NCBI RefSeq assembly: GCF_030056665.1
Contig: NZ_JASHIG010000033.1
Strand: one strand, 5' to 3'
Length of the DNA stretch: 64,000 nt
Source: Flectobacillus roseus
GTDB lineage: Bacteria; Bacteroidota; Bacteroidia; Cytophagales; Spirosomataceae
Of the stretch, positions 17,506 to 26,508 are shown one piece after another. The first letter of the stretch is position 1. Every line of letters starts with the position of its first letter. The notes beneath the pieces were generated by a model. That model worked only from the letters and a program-made list of their open reading frames with translations. It was not told where the DNA came from and made no database searches. The position numbers and the translations under genes were made by a program.

Positions 17506-17909
17506 TGTAGATTTTTTAATTTTTAAAACCTTTTGAAGGTAAAACTAAAAAGACACAAATACAAGAATTTACCTACAATATTCTTTATTAAATGTTATTA
17601 TTTGACACTTGTCATGAGTAAGTCAATATACATATCTATAGAACAGTCGACTTATAGAGGTATTACTGAATACTTCTAGTTTTTAGTATTTTTTAAAATA
17701 TTTAGAAATTATTTGATTTGATTGTGCTCTGAACCGTTCTTCGGCGTCGTTCTATACTCTATGATAATCTTAACTCCTCAATAAATATGTCGGTCTAAGG
17801 TAATTTTGATTTAATTGTTCGGTATTGACTTCGGTATTTGCAATACTATGTCATTTACTTGACTCAATTATAGAGTAAGTGTTGTTAAAAATTCTATTCA
17901 ACTTTCTAT
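17506..17909. other. Gene-free interval
   Basis: About 400 AT-rich nt between the small secreted protein and the lipoprotein gene. I see no convincing frame, hairpin or repeat here. Promoter elements for the small gene are presumably near 17510-17560. Confidence 0.5.
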
Positions 17910-18773
17910 TCAATTCTTAGTGGGATTGCCATGTTTGTTCACTAAAAAGTTTTTCGGACTAACATTTTGTTTAATTAAGGCTGTGTCCAGCTGGGTTAAA
18001 TTGATACTGCCTTTAAACGGTTCAGAATAAAATACAATGGTATCATTGAGCATTTTTAAGCGTAAGGTCGTTTCAAACTCTCCTCTGTAAGCTACGATTT
18101 TTGTAAAAATATAAGAATTAGGTTTTACCGCTATTCCTCCATAACTATTTCCACAACTGCTAAATTGCCAAAATTCAATCGGTTTCCAATTGCCATTTTT
18201 ATCTTTTGCTTCTTGTATAATCATTAATCTTCCGTCTTGTTCCTCCACTCTAATTGTTTTATTGGTTGGGTTAACTATGTAAACGGGATAGCCTTTGACC
18301 ATCTTTTGATGATCCTTCCAAGTTTTTAATTTTGCCTGATAAACAAGGCTATCAATTATTATTTGATTTTTGGATTTGGGTCTTTCATCGTCTGGAATGT
18401 CTTCAAAAAGGAACGGTGGAAACGCCCATTGATATAGGTTGACCGAAACTAATTTTGTATTGTCTACCAATAATTGCAATCCATTATGTTCTCTTAAAGA
18501 TTTGTATAAAGTATCACTACCGTTAAAGTCATCCATAAAAACATTTTCTCTAGTTGTGGTATCATTTACATCGATATTTTCACCAAACTTCCGAACCGCT
18601 TCAACGCAAGTCTGTAGTGTCGTCATCACTGCTGGAGAATAATAGTGTTCCGCAAGTTTCAATGTATCAGTTAATGGCGGAAATTTAAACTCATTACTAC
18701 TTTTATCATTTTTGCATGATGTCAACGCGGTAAAAATCGACAACCAAAAGGTTAGTTCTCTTAGCTTTATCAT
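17910..18773 (-). CDS. Putative lipoprotein of unknown function
   Basis: A 287-residue protein with a lipoprotein signal (MIKLRELTFWLSIFTALTSC, lipobox LTSC with Cys20) and a KNDKSS stretch after the Cys, consistent with outer-membrane export in this phylum. The mature part includes FSSCGNSYGGIAVKPNSYIF and a C-terminal segment with PFKGSINLTQLDTALIKQ. No named domain recognised. Its start overlaps the stop of the upstream TonB-C gene as ATGA (18770-18773), so the two are translationally coupled. Confidence 0.8.
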   Translation of the reverse strand: MIKLRELTFWLSIFTALTSCKNDKSSNEFKFPPLTDTLKLAEHYYSPAVMTTLQTCVEAVRKFGENIDVNDTTTRENVFMDDFNGSDTLYKSLREHNGLQLLVDNTKLVSVNLYQWAFPPFLFEDIPDDERPKSKNQIIIDSLVYQAKLKTWKDHQKMVKGYPVYIVNPTNKTIRVEEQDGRLMIIQEAKDKNGNWKPIEFWQFSSCGNSYGGIAVKPNSYIFTKIVAYRGEFETTLRLKMLNDTIVFYSEPFKGSINLTQLDTALIKQNVSPKNFLVNKHGNPTKN

Positions 18774-19636
18774 CGGATGGCTTTATAGGTTCTGTGAGAA
18801 TATAGCTTATTCTTAGTTTTTTTAGCTCGATAATTCCCTTTCTTTTCAGAATTAAATATAATTGGCAATATATAATTCATACGAATGAATTTACCATGAC
18901 TATATAAAATATCCCACTGGGGAATTGATTTGACTACTCTAATGGCTTCTTTATCGAAGTCTTTGTTATATCCTCGAATAACCTCTGCGCGGTCTATCAA
19001 TCCATGGATATTTGCCGAAAACTGCACAAATACTCTTATTTCTCCCTTAATTTTTGGTAAAATGCTCCAATTGATTTTTCTATCAATGAACTTCATTAAT
19101 GCCTTTTGATTTGCTCTGTAAAAGGAAGTTCTAGATTTTGAGTTGTCATAAGATTTAATGCCCAAAAGTTTTCCCTCTTTAAATTGAAATTCTAATTCCT
19201 TTTCGTACACAGAACCGTAACCCATGTGAACGTAATGTAACAATTTTCCTTGTGGCGAAATAAAAGTGTCAGTAACCCAAACTGCTTTTACTTTGCCGTT
19301 AACACACTGATTGCCAAACAATTCTTTCAAGTCTGCCTTAGTTTCACGATGCTCTTCGCAACAACTAAATATACCTGTTAAATAAATTTCGTTGCTAATT
19401 ATCTCCCATTCAGCATAATAACCTCTCCAGCAACTAGTTGAAGTACACTCCTGCTTACTTCCAAAAAAGTTGGGGCGTGAGCTGCTTTTCGCATAAAGTT
19501 GTTCGAGAGGATTTGCATAAATTGGAATAGTATCTCCTTTATAAATCAGTAGGTCTGGTAATTGTGAACTCGAAAACCCTTTGAAAAATGAAAGTGTCCA
19601 TAAAAATAAAGTGTAGAAGTGAGTGTAGTATTTCAT
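18770..19636 (-). CDS. Secreted protein with TonB C-terminal-like domain
   Basis: The start is placed at 19636 because MKYYTHFYTLFLWTLSFFKG begins a signal peptide and leaves a 17-nt gap to the upstream gene, whereas the longer frame from 19681 would overlap it. About 288 residues. The C-terminal part (about 195-265) matches the TonB_C fold: IKGEIRVFVQFSANIHGLID, then AEVIRGYNKDFDKEAIRVV and KSIPQW. The N-terminal region has several Cys residues (ECTSTSCW, SCCEEH). There is no Pro-rich spanning arm or N-terminal anchor typical of a working TonB, so it is likely one of the many stand-alone TonB_C proteins of this phylum. Coupled to the lipoprotein gene downstream. Confidence 0.8.
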   Translation of the reverse strand: MKYYTHFYTLFLWTLSFFKGFSSSQLPDLLIYKGDTIPIYANPLEQLYAKSSSRPNFFGSKQECTSTSCWRGYYAEWEIISNEIYLTGIFSCCEEHRETKADLKELFGNQCVNGKVKAVWVTDTFISPQGKLLHYVHMGYGSVYEKELEFQFKEGKLLGIKSYDNSKSRTSFYRANQKALMKFIDRKINWSILPKIKGEIRVFVQFSANIHGLIDRAEVIRGYNKDFDKEAIRVVKSIPQWDILYSHGKFIRMNYILPIIFNSEKKGNYRAKKTKNKLYSHRTYKAIR

Positions 19637-19653
19637 AATGTACTTATTGGCTT

Positions 19654-20184
19654 TTATTTTGATTCTTTTATTATTTGCCAAAGTTTAATATCGCTATCAA
19701 ACTCCTCTTCGTCATCTGCAGGAGCATATTCAAACTGAATGCATGTCTTTGTAGAGTTGGTAAGTCCTTGAATCTCCTTCTGGATTTCAAGGGCTTTATC
19801 ATAATTATCAATTAATTGTCCTTCATCTGTGAGACCATTTTCTTCGATAGATATGCCGAAAATAATTTTATCATCAAAAGTAAATTTCAAGATAACTCCA
19901 TCGATATCCTTTTTATAATTAGATTTTGTTCCAATGTAAAAAGCAAACCCAAGATTTGGGCGACTTAATCCATAGTCAATTACCTCACTCAGCGTATTCA
20001 CTGGTATATAGGTTTCTTTCACTCCATATTTTTCATTGGAATAGATTGCGACCTCAACACCTTTTCCTTCGAAATTCTCAATTAATTCTCGCTGACAATA
20101 AAAGTTCAAGAAAAGCTCTATCGTTTCTTTGTCCCTACTTTTGGAAATCCCATATATATCATAAAATGGAGGCATTATCTTCAA
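19654..20184 (-). CDS. Hypothetical acidic soluble protein
   Basis: A 176-residue cytoplasmic protein (MKIMPPFYDIYGISKSRDKE), possibly starting at the fourth codon (MPPFYD, 20175). It has strands GFAFYIGTKSNY, GVILKFTFDDKIIFGIS and a very acidic tail ADDEEEFDSDIKLWQIIKE. No family recognised. Size, acidity and association with a decayed small gene just upstream resemble immunity-type proteins of polymorphic-toxin loci, but no toxin is present, so this is only a suggestion. Confidence 0.7.
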   Translation of the reverse strand: MKIMPPFYDIYGISKSRDKETIELFLNFYCQRELIENFEGKGVEVAIYSNEKYGVKETYIPVNTLSEVIDYGLSRPNLGFAFYIGTKSNYKKDIDGVILKFTFDDKIIFGISIEENGLTDEGQLIDNYDKALEIQKEIQGLTNSTKTCIQFEYAPADDEEEFDSDIKLWQIIKESK

Positions 20185-20339
20185 TGTTATATTGGTAGTA
20201 CAACTGACGATTGGGTTGTGTGATTTGATGAAATTTCAACAACGTCTAGCTCGAACGAAAGCAAGTTAGTAATACAAAACTGTCTGTGAGAAACGAAAGC
20301 CACCATATTGCCAAACCTTGTCTTGGTAGACATTTTTAT

Positions 20340-20640
20340 CTATTCAGTTTCTATATCTTGAAATTTTGCAAGTAAGATATGTTCAGAATAAAAACTCATA
20401 AAGCTGCCGAAGTCACCAATTTTACTTTCTATAGCCTTTTACAACAAGTTGCCAATACTGTTTTCGACGTTCATCTTATTCGTCTGAATAAAACGAAAAA
20501 TTTAAAAGAAGTTCATTTTCTAAGTACTTAACAGAGCATATTTCCTGTCCACTATCATTCTCAAATTCGGGTGATGAAAACGCTTCTTCAAGTCCTATTG
20601 GCAAAATATTTTGTAATTCTTTCAATTTTAATCACTGCAT
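20340..20640 (-). pseudogene. Decayed small gene, about 100 codons
   Basis: The 513-nt gap 20185-20697 contains a minus-strand frame beginning at an ATG at 20640. It is interrupted by TGA at codon 3 and TAA at 20476-20478, and by a one-base shift near 20425. The pieces read LKELQNILPIGLEEAFSSPE, VKYLENELLLNFSFYSDE, then after the stop DERRKQYWQLVVKGYRK, and in the next frame SKIGDFGSFMSFYSEHILLA to a stop at 20340. The continuity of sense across the breaks is strong. The WQLVVKGYR and EHILL pattern resembles small immunity-like or DUF proteins that I cannot name. This is a dead gene unless re-sequencing repairs all three lesions. Confidence 0.6.
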
Positions 20641-20697
20641 TTTCTTATTGGTATGTATCTATATTTGAAGAAGTTTATGGTACATCAAGCCGCAAAG

Positions 20698-21390
20698 CTA
20701 CCAAAACTTCCACCAAGGTTTTTCATTCTTGATTTCTGTCAAACTGCTTTTTTTCTTTACAGTTACAAGCTTAAGTTGCTTTGTCCAAAGCTTAAAAGTT
20801 AGACCTTTGGGATTACCGTCGAAATCAAGTGGATATGGCAACCTTAATTTATTCATAAAGTCTTTTAGTTGCCATTCTTCCTGTCCATATTCGTCTGTTG
20901 AATATGCTTTTTCAGTTTCTTCTTCATCCAAGTCCCATCTCACTAAATATTTGTCAATGTCGCTTGGTGTTACATTCTTTAAATATTGAGCAAGAATATT
21001 GGCATTCCCTTTCCAACTTTCGATTTCTTCGTCTGAAATGTTTTCATCCCAATAGTCTGGAATTGGATTGAACTGGTCAATTATTTGTCCATTATTATAC
21101 AAAACATACATCCAAAAATCTCCATCGTGAATATGAAATGAGAATACTGTCGCATTTAATTCTTTTGACAAATAAGCCGAACTGTCATCCCATTCTGAAT
21201 AGCCATTTGGATAGAAAACACTCACATTTCCATTATCCTCGTCGATGATGCAACAGTTGTCAGTAGATGAGTCAATGTTACTTGCTTCTTGAAGTCCACC
21301 ATTAACAGAAATGGCATAATCTGTCAAACTGGTTATTACTTCGTTTTTTGTCCTACCAATTATTGATGAAATAGCTAAAAAATTTCCCAT
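20698..21390 (-). CDS. Hypothetical acidic protein
   Basis: A 230-residue cytoplasmic protein (MGNFLAISSIIGRTKNEVIT) with an aromatic and acidic middle: FSFHIHDGDFWMYVLYNNGQ, FNPIPDYWDENISDEEIESW and RWDLDEEETEKAY. It ends with KPWWKFW. No named family recognised. The frame is clean and composition is coding-like. Its position beside a patatin-like lipase and decayed small genes suggests accessory cargo. The short frame that overlaps its start at 21353-21559 has poor composition and is left out. Confidence 0.72.
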   Translation of the reverse strand: MGNFLAISSIIGRTKNEVITSLTDYAISVNGGLQEASNIDSSTDNCCIIDEDNGNVSVFYPNGYSEWDDSSAYLSKELNATVFSFHIHDGDFWMYVLYNNGQIIDQFNPIPDYWDENISDEEIESWKGNANILAQYLKNVTPSDIDKYLVRWDLDEEETEKAYSTDEYGQEEWQLKDFMNKLRLPYPLDFDGNPKGLTFKLWTKQLKLVTVKKKSSLTEIKNEKPWWKFW

Positions 21391-21555
21391 GTTTTAGGTC
21401 TACTAAAATTAAAATAACGTTTTGTTCCGTGGCGAGTATCCCACTCGACAACTCGTGGCAGTACAGTAGCCTTCTTTTATTATTTTTATGATACTTCTTT
21501 TTTTGCTGTCGCCTGTTGGTCATTGGGACACTGACCACAGATGTAAAAATCGTCA

Positions 21556-22731
21556 TCAAGCTGTCGGTAATTTATCTATCCAACTTGCTTTTTGAAGATG
21601 CTTTTTGAGTTTTTCTCGATAATCGTTATCCATGCCAGTCACTAACTTATTCTCTCCTTTCAGGTCAGACTGAAAACCATTTTTCTCTTGAACAAAATCT
21701 GCCACGGCTTCTCCTAATACCTTCATTAAAGGTAACATGGTCACATCTGCCATATTGATTTTCGCTAATTCTTTGTTACTAAGTTGATGTAGAGAATTAG
21801 CATCGATATTGTCTAATTTCCTGAGCGATTTATTAGGTAATTTCTTTATAGACTCTCGATCCAATGAAAGTTGAAATCTTCGAAAATCGAGTCCTTTCAT
21901 GAGTGTACTTCTAAGAAAATTCACCTGCATTTCACTAGCATCTTTGCTCGATTCATCCATGACATAATCCAACCAAAATAATACATCAAGTCCTTTGGGC
22001 TCGGCTATTTCTTCGAGAGGGACAAACCGAAACAAGCTTGCTGTACCAAAACTAAAAACGGTTGTGCTGTCGGAACTATATTTGTCTTTTCCATTATAAT
22101 GAAATGCCTCCATAAGCGCCGCCATCACAGGATTATTGTACACGGTAGTACCTCCATCGATAAAGCGTTCAAAAGGTTGAAAATACGTCGGCGCCGACAT
22201 CGTTGCCTCCACGACAGCACGCATCAGAGCATCCTGATAAGTATCCACAATTTTGGAGCTTTCATTTTTATTAAAAAAAGTAAAAAACGTTTCTTCGCCA
22301 GCAACCATATCTTTGGCGGTGAAAAATAAATCTATTCCCGACGTTTCGCCTAGATTTTTCAATGATTTATTACCGAAAATATCTTTACAAATAGTCCTGT
22401 AATTGATTTTATCGAATTGAGGAGGATTTGTGTAACGATTACCAAACGCTCGATCTTTAAAGATCTTTGTCGCTAAATCTTCATAGAGGGCTTCTATTTC
22501 GGTTGCGGATTTTTGATTCGCAATCAAACTTGCGATAATTGCTCCAGTAGATGTTCCTGCCACCATATCTACCCATTCATAGATAGGTGAACCTACGATT
22601 TCTTCGATTTTTTTTAAAAGCTGAATGGTAAAAATGCCTCGAATTCCTCCCCCATCAAAACTAAAAATCACCTTATTGTCTGGTGCAATATTTAGGGCTT
22701 GGCGTGCTTTAATTTTTGATTCAGTTGACAT
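21556..22731 (-). CDS. Patatin-like phospholipase
   Basis: A 391-residue cytoplasmic acyl hydrolase. The oxyanion loop is DGGGIRG (26-32), the nucleophile elbow GTSTG has Ser61, and the catalytic Asp lies in the FIDGGTTVYNNP motif near residue 193, so the Ser-Asp dyad is complete. The fold covers about residues 20-220. Patatin proteins release fatty acids from lipids; some relatives (CapV) are membrane-degrading effectors of CBASS defence, but no cyclase, Cap2 or Cap3 gene is beside it, so a housekeeping or secondary-metabolism role is equally possible. It is divergent from the GH127 operon with 217 nt between starts. Confidence 0.9.
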   Translation of the reverse strand: MSTESKIKARQALNIAPDNKVIFSFDGGGIRGIFTIQLLKKIEEIVGSPIYEWVDMVAGTSTGAIIASLIANQKSATEIEALYEDLATKIFKDRAFGNRYTNPPQFDKINYRTICKDIFGNKSLKNLGETSGIDLFFTAKDMVAGEETFFTFFNKNESSKIVDTYQDALMRAVVEATMSAPTYFQPFERFIDGGTTVYNNPVMAALMEAFHYNGKDKYSSDSTTVFSFGTASLFRFVPLEEIAEPKGLDVLFWLDYVMDESSKDASEMQVNFLRSTLMKGLDFRRFQLSLDRESIKKLPNKSLRKLDNIDANSLHQLSNKELAKINMADVTMLPLMKVLGEAVADFVQEKNGFQSDLKGENKLVTGMDNDYREKLKKHLQKASWIDKLPTA

Positions 22732-22948
22732 AAATTTTGTGTGTTATTGTTCGACCTGAAAGTGGGAATATTCTCGCAAACTAGCAAATTAGGTTTATTA
22801 TATTTATTATCTGGTAAAAAATAGTATTTATCACATTTTTCAAACCCAAAAATTTAGAACATAAAGACGTTTGAAAGATAATTTCTAAGAAAAAAAGGGT
22901 ATCAAATAGGTCGTCGACTCATCTTTTCTGAAAACAAACCTTTTAACT

Positions 22949-24883
22949 ATGTTCAGAAAAGGATTTTTCATTCTTGGAATAGTGTTACTTTTTTCATATT
23001 CCATTGAGGCTCAATCTCACTACCCCGGTCAGCATCAAGACAAGTTTGTCTTGCACGACCAATTATTTTCGCCCATTCAGGCTTTCGACTTACATCAAAT
23101 TCGTTTGTTAGATGGGCGTTTTAAAGAAAATATGCTCCGCGAACAAGCATGGATTAAGCAACTGGATACCAAACGATTACTCCATAGTTTCAGAAATAAT
23201 GCGGGCATTTATTCAGCCAATGAAGGTGGATATTTCGCCATGAAGAAATACGGTGGATGGGAATCGCTCGATTGTGATTTGAGAGGTCACACGACTGGAC
23301 ATTTGTTGTCTGGCTTGGCATTAATGTACGCTCAAACGGGTGATGATTATTACAAAATCAAAGCAGATTCTTTGATAAAAGGACTAGCAGAAGTGCAAAC
23401 CGCCTTGAATCAAAATGGCTATTTGAGTGCCTTTCCACAAGAATTAATCAATCGAAATTTGGCTGGAAAAAGTGTGTGGGCACCTTGGTACACTTTACAC
23501 AAAATCTACGCAGGATTAATTGACCAATATTTGTATTGTGACAATAAACAAGCGCTAGCAATAGCAGAAAAGATGGGCTTGTGGGCGTACAAAAAGCTCC
23601 AACCTGTCTCGCCTGAACAACGACGTATCATGCTTCGCAACGAGTTTGGGGGCATCAATGAGTCTTTCTATAATCTGTATGCAATCACGGGAAAAAAAGA
23701 ATTTCAGTGGCTGGCTGAATTCTTTTATCATAACGAAACCATCGACCCACTAAAGGAGGGAAAAGATGTACTTGACCCCAAACATGCCAACACCTTTATT
23801 CCTAAACTGTTAGGACTCGCTCGCAATTATGAAATTGAAGGAAAAGGCGATGCTGATACCATAGCAGCATTTTTCTGGAATACCGTCATCAACCATCACT
23901 CTTTTGCCACAGGAAGCAACAGCGACAAAGAACATTTTTTTAAGCCCGACGAACTTTCCAAGCACCTTTCGGGCTACACTGGCGAAACGTGTAATGTGTA
24001 TAATATGCTCAAGTTGACACGCCATTTATACACGCATTCGGGTGATGTCAAATATGCTGACTATTACGAAAAAGCCTTATTCAATCATATCCTTGGTCAG
24101 CAAGACCCCGCTACGGGCATGGTGGCGTATTTTCTCCCGATGTTGGCAGGAGCTCATAAAGTATATAGTACGCCCGAAAATTCCTTTTGGTGTTGTGTGG
24201 GAAGTGGCTTTGAAAATCATGCGAAGTATGGCGAAGGTATTTACTATCATGATGCCAATTCGGTATTTATCAACTTATTTATAGCGTCTGAATTAAATTG
24301 GAAAGAACAAAATTTTAGTCTAAAGCAAGAAACCATTTTCCCACAATATGGACAAATGAAGCTTACCGTCACAGCAGCACCTTCACAGCCTTTGGGAATC
24401 AAAATTCGTTATCCATCTTGGGCAAAAAGTGTAAGTGTAAAGTTGAATGGAAAGGTTCAAAAACTCAATAATCTTGCAGGAGAGTACATCTCATTGTCTC
24501 AGAAATGGAGAACCAATGATATCATCGAAGTGGAATTTCCGATGGAACTTAGCTTAAAACCCACCAATGACAATCCCGACAAAGTTGCCATCATGTATGG
24601 TCCCATTGTGCTAGCAGGCAAAATGGGAACCGCTCAGATGAGCAGTCCCGCCCCCTATTCAGATGCGACTGTGTACAACGACTATTATAAATATCTATAC
24701 CATGTTCCTTCGGATATGATCACAAGTTTACACCTCAATCCACAAAACTTGACATCTACAATAGAGAAGGTTCCCAATGAGACATTAACCTTCAAAACAA
24801 AGACAGAAGGCATTATTTTGCAACCACTTTACGATATTCACCGAGAACGCTATGTCGTGTATTGGGATATGATTCATGACTAA
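22949..24883 (+). CDS. GH127-type beta-L-arabinofuranosidase
   Basis: A 644-residue secreted enzyme with a signal peptide (cleavage near SIEAQ, residue 22) and the DUF1680/GH127 (alpha/alpha)6-barrel. Diagnostic parts are HTTGHLLSGLALMYA, WAPWYTLHKIYAGL, then GETCNVYNM with Glu346 and Cys348, and FWCCVGSGFENHAKYGEG with Cys415 and Cys416. These match the Glu-x-Cys and Cys-Cys set that binds zinc and provides the cysteine nucleophile in characterised GH127 enzymes. A C-terminal beta-domain follows. First gene of an operon: the esterase starts 24 nt after it and a serine hydrolase follows. It probably removes beta-L-arabinofuranose from plant glycans; the linkage is inferred from family. Confidence 0.88.
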   Translation: MFRKGFFILGIVLLFSYSIEAQSHYPGQHQDKFVLHDQLFSPIQAFDLHQIRLLDGRFKENMLREQAWIKQLDTKRLLHSFRNNAGIYSANEGGYFAMKKYGGWESLDCDLRGHTTGHLLSGLALMYAQTGDDYYKIKADSLIKGLAEVQTALNQNGYLSAFPQELINRNLAGKSVWAPWYTLHKIYAGLIDQYLYCDNKQALAIAEKMGLWAYKKLQPVSPEQRRIMLRNEFGGINESFYNLYAITGKKEFQWLAEFFYHNETIDPLKEGKDVLDPKHANTFIPKLLGLARNYEIEGKGDADTIAAFFWNTVINHHSFATGSNSDKEHFFKPDELSKHLSGYTGETCNVYNMLKLTRHLYTHSGDVKYADYYEKALFNHILGQQDPATGMVAYFLPMLAGAHKVYSTPENSFWCCVGSGFENHAKYGEGIYYHDANSVFINLFIASELNWKEQNFSLKQETIFPQYGQMKLTVTAAPSQPLGIKIRYPSWAKSVSVKLNGKVQKLNNLAGEYISLSQKWRTNDIIEVEFPMELSLKPTNDNPDKVAIMYGPIVLAGKMGTAQMSSPAPYSDATVYNDYYKYLYHVPSDMITSLHLNPQNLTSTIEKVPNETLTFKTKTEGIILQPLYDIHRERYVVYWDMIHD

Positions 24884-24907
24884 ATTTTCTTGGCTAAAAA
24901 TACTTTT

Positions 24908-26500
24908 ATGAAGAAGTTAAACATCATTTTTACCCTCCTATTGCTGGGTATTTTCTCACATACGTACGCACAAGTCTGGCAATGGTCAGCTCCAGTGGAG
25001 GGGCTCATTAGCGAGGAAACCAACGCCCATCCGCAAGCATTTCTGTGGATTCCTGAAAATTGTAAGGAAGTGAAAGGCGTGGTCGTCGGAATGCACAATA
25101 TGGTAGAAGAAGGAATGTTAGAAAACGAAAAATTCAGGAAAAAACTTACTGAGTTAGGTCTTGCCGAAGTTTGGGTTACGCCTGTGTTAGAATTTCCTTT
25201 TGATTTTCATAAAGATGCCCCAAAGCATTTTCAAACCATGATGGATGCACTTGCAACAGTTTCGGGATATACCGAATTATCCAGAGCTCCAATAATTCCG
25301 CTCGGACACTCCGCCATGGCGACTTACCCTTGGAATTTTGGTGCTTGGAATCCTGCAAGAACCTTGGCGATTATTTCTGTTCATGGAGATACACCCCAAA
25401 CCAACCTGACAGGTTATGGTCGAGCCAACCCCGATTGGGAAAATCGAACGATAGAGGGTGTGCCAAGTTTATTTATTATGGGCGAATACGAATGGTGGGA
25501 AAAAAGGATAGAGCCAGGCTTTCAATATGTATCCAAACACCCCAAAACGCCTATTACTTTCTTTGCTGATGCTGGACATGGTCATTTTGACTATAATCAA
25601 TCCATGGTCGATTATGTAGGTTTGTTTATTGAAAAAGCTGTTAAATATCGCCTTCCCAAAAAAAGCGGAGAAACCTTACGACCAGTTTATCCTCAAAATG
25701 GCTGGTTGATAGACCGTTGGAGAAAAGATTCTTTACCGACTGCTCCAGCTCGCCCCTATTCGCAATTTACAGGAAATAGATACACAGCCACTTGGTGTTT
25801 TGACAAAGAACATGCCTTAGCAACAGAAACATTTTATGCAAAAGCTCGTAGTAAAAAAATGCAATATTTAGGATTAGTTCAGGAAGGGAAAATACTTGTT
25901 CCATCTAAAAATCATGCTCAATATCAACCGACCTTCAAACCTTTATCTGATGGCATTAGTTTTCGTTTCAAAGCCTTTTTTACTGATACTTCCAAAACTC
26001 AGCAGGTCAATAATTACCCTAAAACACCAATTCAAATAGACCGTATTTGTGGCCCTGTCAAAAAACTAGATGATACTACCTTTCAAATCAGTTTTTACCG
26101 CATGGGATTTAACAACAAAAAACGAAGTAATGCGATTTGGCTATTGGCGCATAATGAGGGTGATGATATCTATAAATCCGTTGTTCAGCAATTTGAATTA
26201 AAGTTTCCTTTGCGCAATACACAAGGTATCACACAAGAAATTTCTTTTGAGTCTATTCCAAACTCCCAAAAGAATGTGCGTTCTATTGCATTAAGAGCTA
26301 CCTCAAATGCAGGACTTCCCATATATTTTTATGTAAAAGAAGGTCCTGCATTCATCAAAAATCAGCGATTAGTTTTCACCAAAATTCCACCAAAATCAAA
26401 GATGCCTCTTAAAGTAACCGTTGTAGCTTGGCAATATGGCATTATTGGAAAAGTACAATCTGCTGAACCAGTCGAACAAAGTTTTTGGATTGAAAAATAA
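24908..26500 (+). CDS. Secreted alpha/beta-hydrolase, probable esterase
   Basis: The start is placed at ATG 24908, which begins a signal peptide (MKKLNIIFTLLLLGIFSHTY, cleavage near YAQ); the longer frame begins at a weak TTG. The 530-residue protein has an alpha/beta-hydrolase domain (about 40-225): strand VKGVVVGMHN, nucleophile elbow GHSAM with Ser135, and a late His in ADAGHGHFDY. A beta-rich C-terminal half (about 280-530) could be a substrate-binding domain. Its place between GH127-type and beta-lactamase-fold genes suggests removal of acyl or methyl esters from a plant polysaccharide. The carbohydrate-esterase family cannot be fixed from motifs alone. Confidence 0.72.
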   Translation: MKKLNIIFTLLLLGIFSHTYAQVWQWSAPVEGLISEETNAHPQAFLWIPENCKEVKGVVVGMHNMVEEGMLENEKFRKKLTELGLAEVWVTPVLEFPFDFHKDAPKHFQTMMDALATVSGYTELSRAPIIPLGHSAMATYPWNFGAWNPARTLAIISVHGDTPQTNLTGYGRANPDWENRTIEGVPSLFIMGEYEWWEKRIEPGFQYVSKHPKTPITFFADAGHGHFDYNQSMVDYVGLFIEKAVKYRLPKKSGETLRPVYPQNGWLIDRWRKDSLPTAPARPYSQFTGNRYTATWCFDKEHALATETFYAKARSKKMQYLGLVQEGKILVPSKNHAQYQPTFKPLSDGISFRFKAFFTDTSKTQQVNNYPKTPIQIDRICGPVKKLDDTTFQISFYRMGFNNKKRSNAIWLLAHNEGDDIYKSVVQQFELKFPLRNTQGITQEISFESIPNSQKNVRSIALRATSNAGLPIYFYVKEGPAFIKNQRLVFTKIPPKSKMPLKVTVVAWQYGIIGKVQSAEPVEQSFWIEK

Positions 26501-26508
26501 GACACTCT

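Noticed and set aside
20379..20531. 50-codon plus-strand frame in the 20185-20697 gap
   Set aside because: It is antisense to a much more coherent decayed minus-strand gene, so it is probably a shadow.
21411..21465. CCACTCGACAACTCGTGG-like palindromic stretch and a similar one near 12378
   Set aside because: The two share only short blocks and no consistent arm pairing, so they are not reported as a repeat family.
21353..21559. 68-codon minus frame touching the end of the patatin gene
   Set aside because: It overlaps the start of the 20698-21390 gene by 38 nt, is rich in Lys/Arg/Asn runs without a fold-like pattern, and gives no recognisable protein.
21556..22731. Patatin protein as a CBASS effector (CapV)
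   Set aside because: No CD-NTase, ubiquitin-like ligase or peptidase genes are adjacent, and the motif set is shared by ordinary patatin lipases.
11514..22731. CRISPR array or prophage in the island
   Set aside because: No regularly spaced direct repeats with unique spacers and no capsid, terminase or integrase-like frames were seen.
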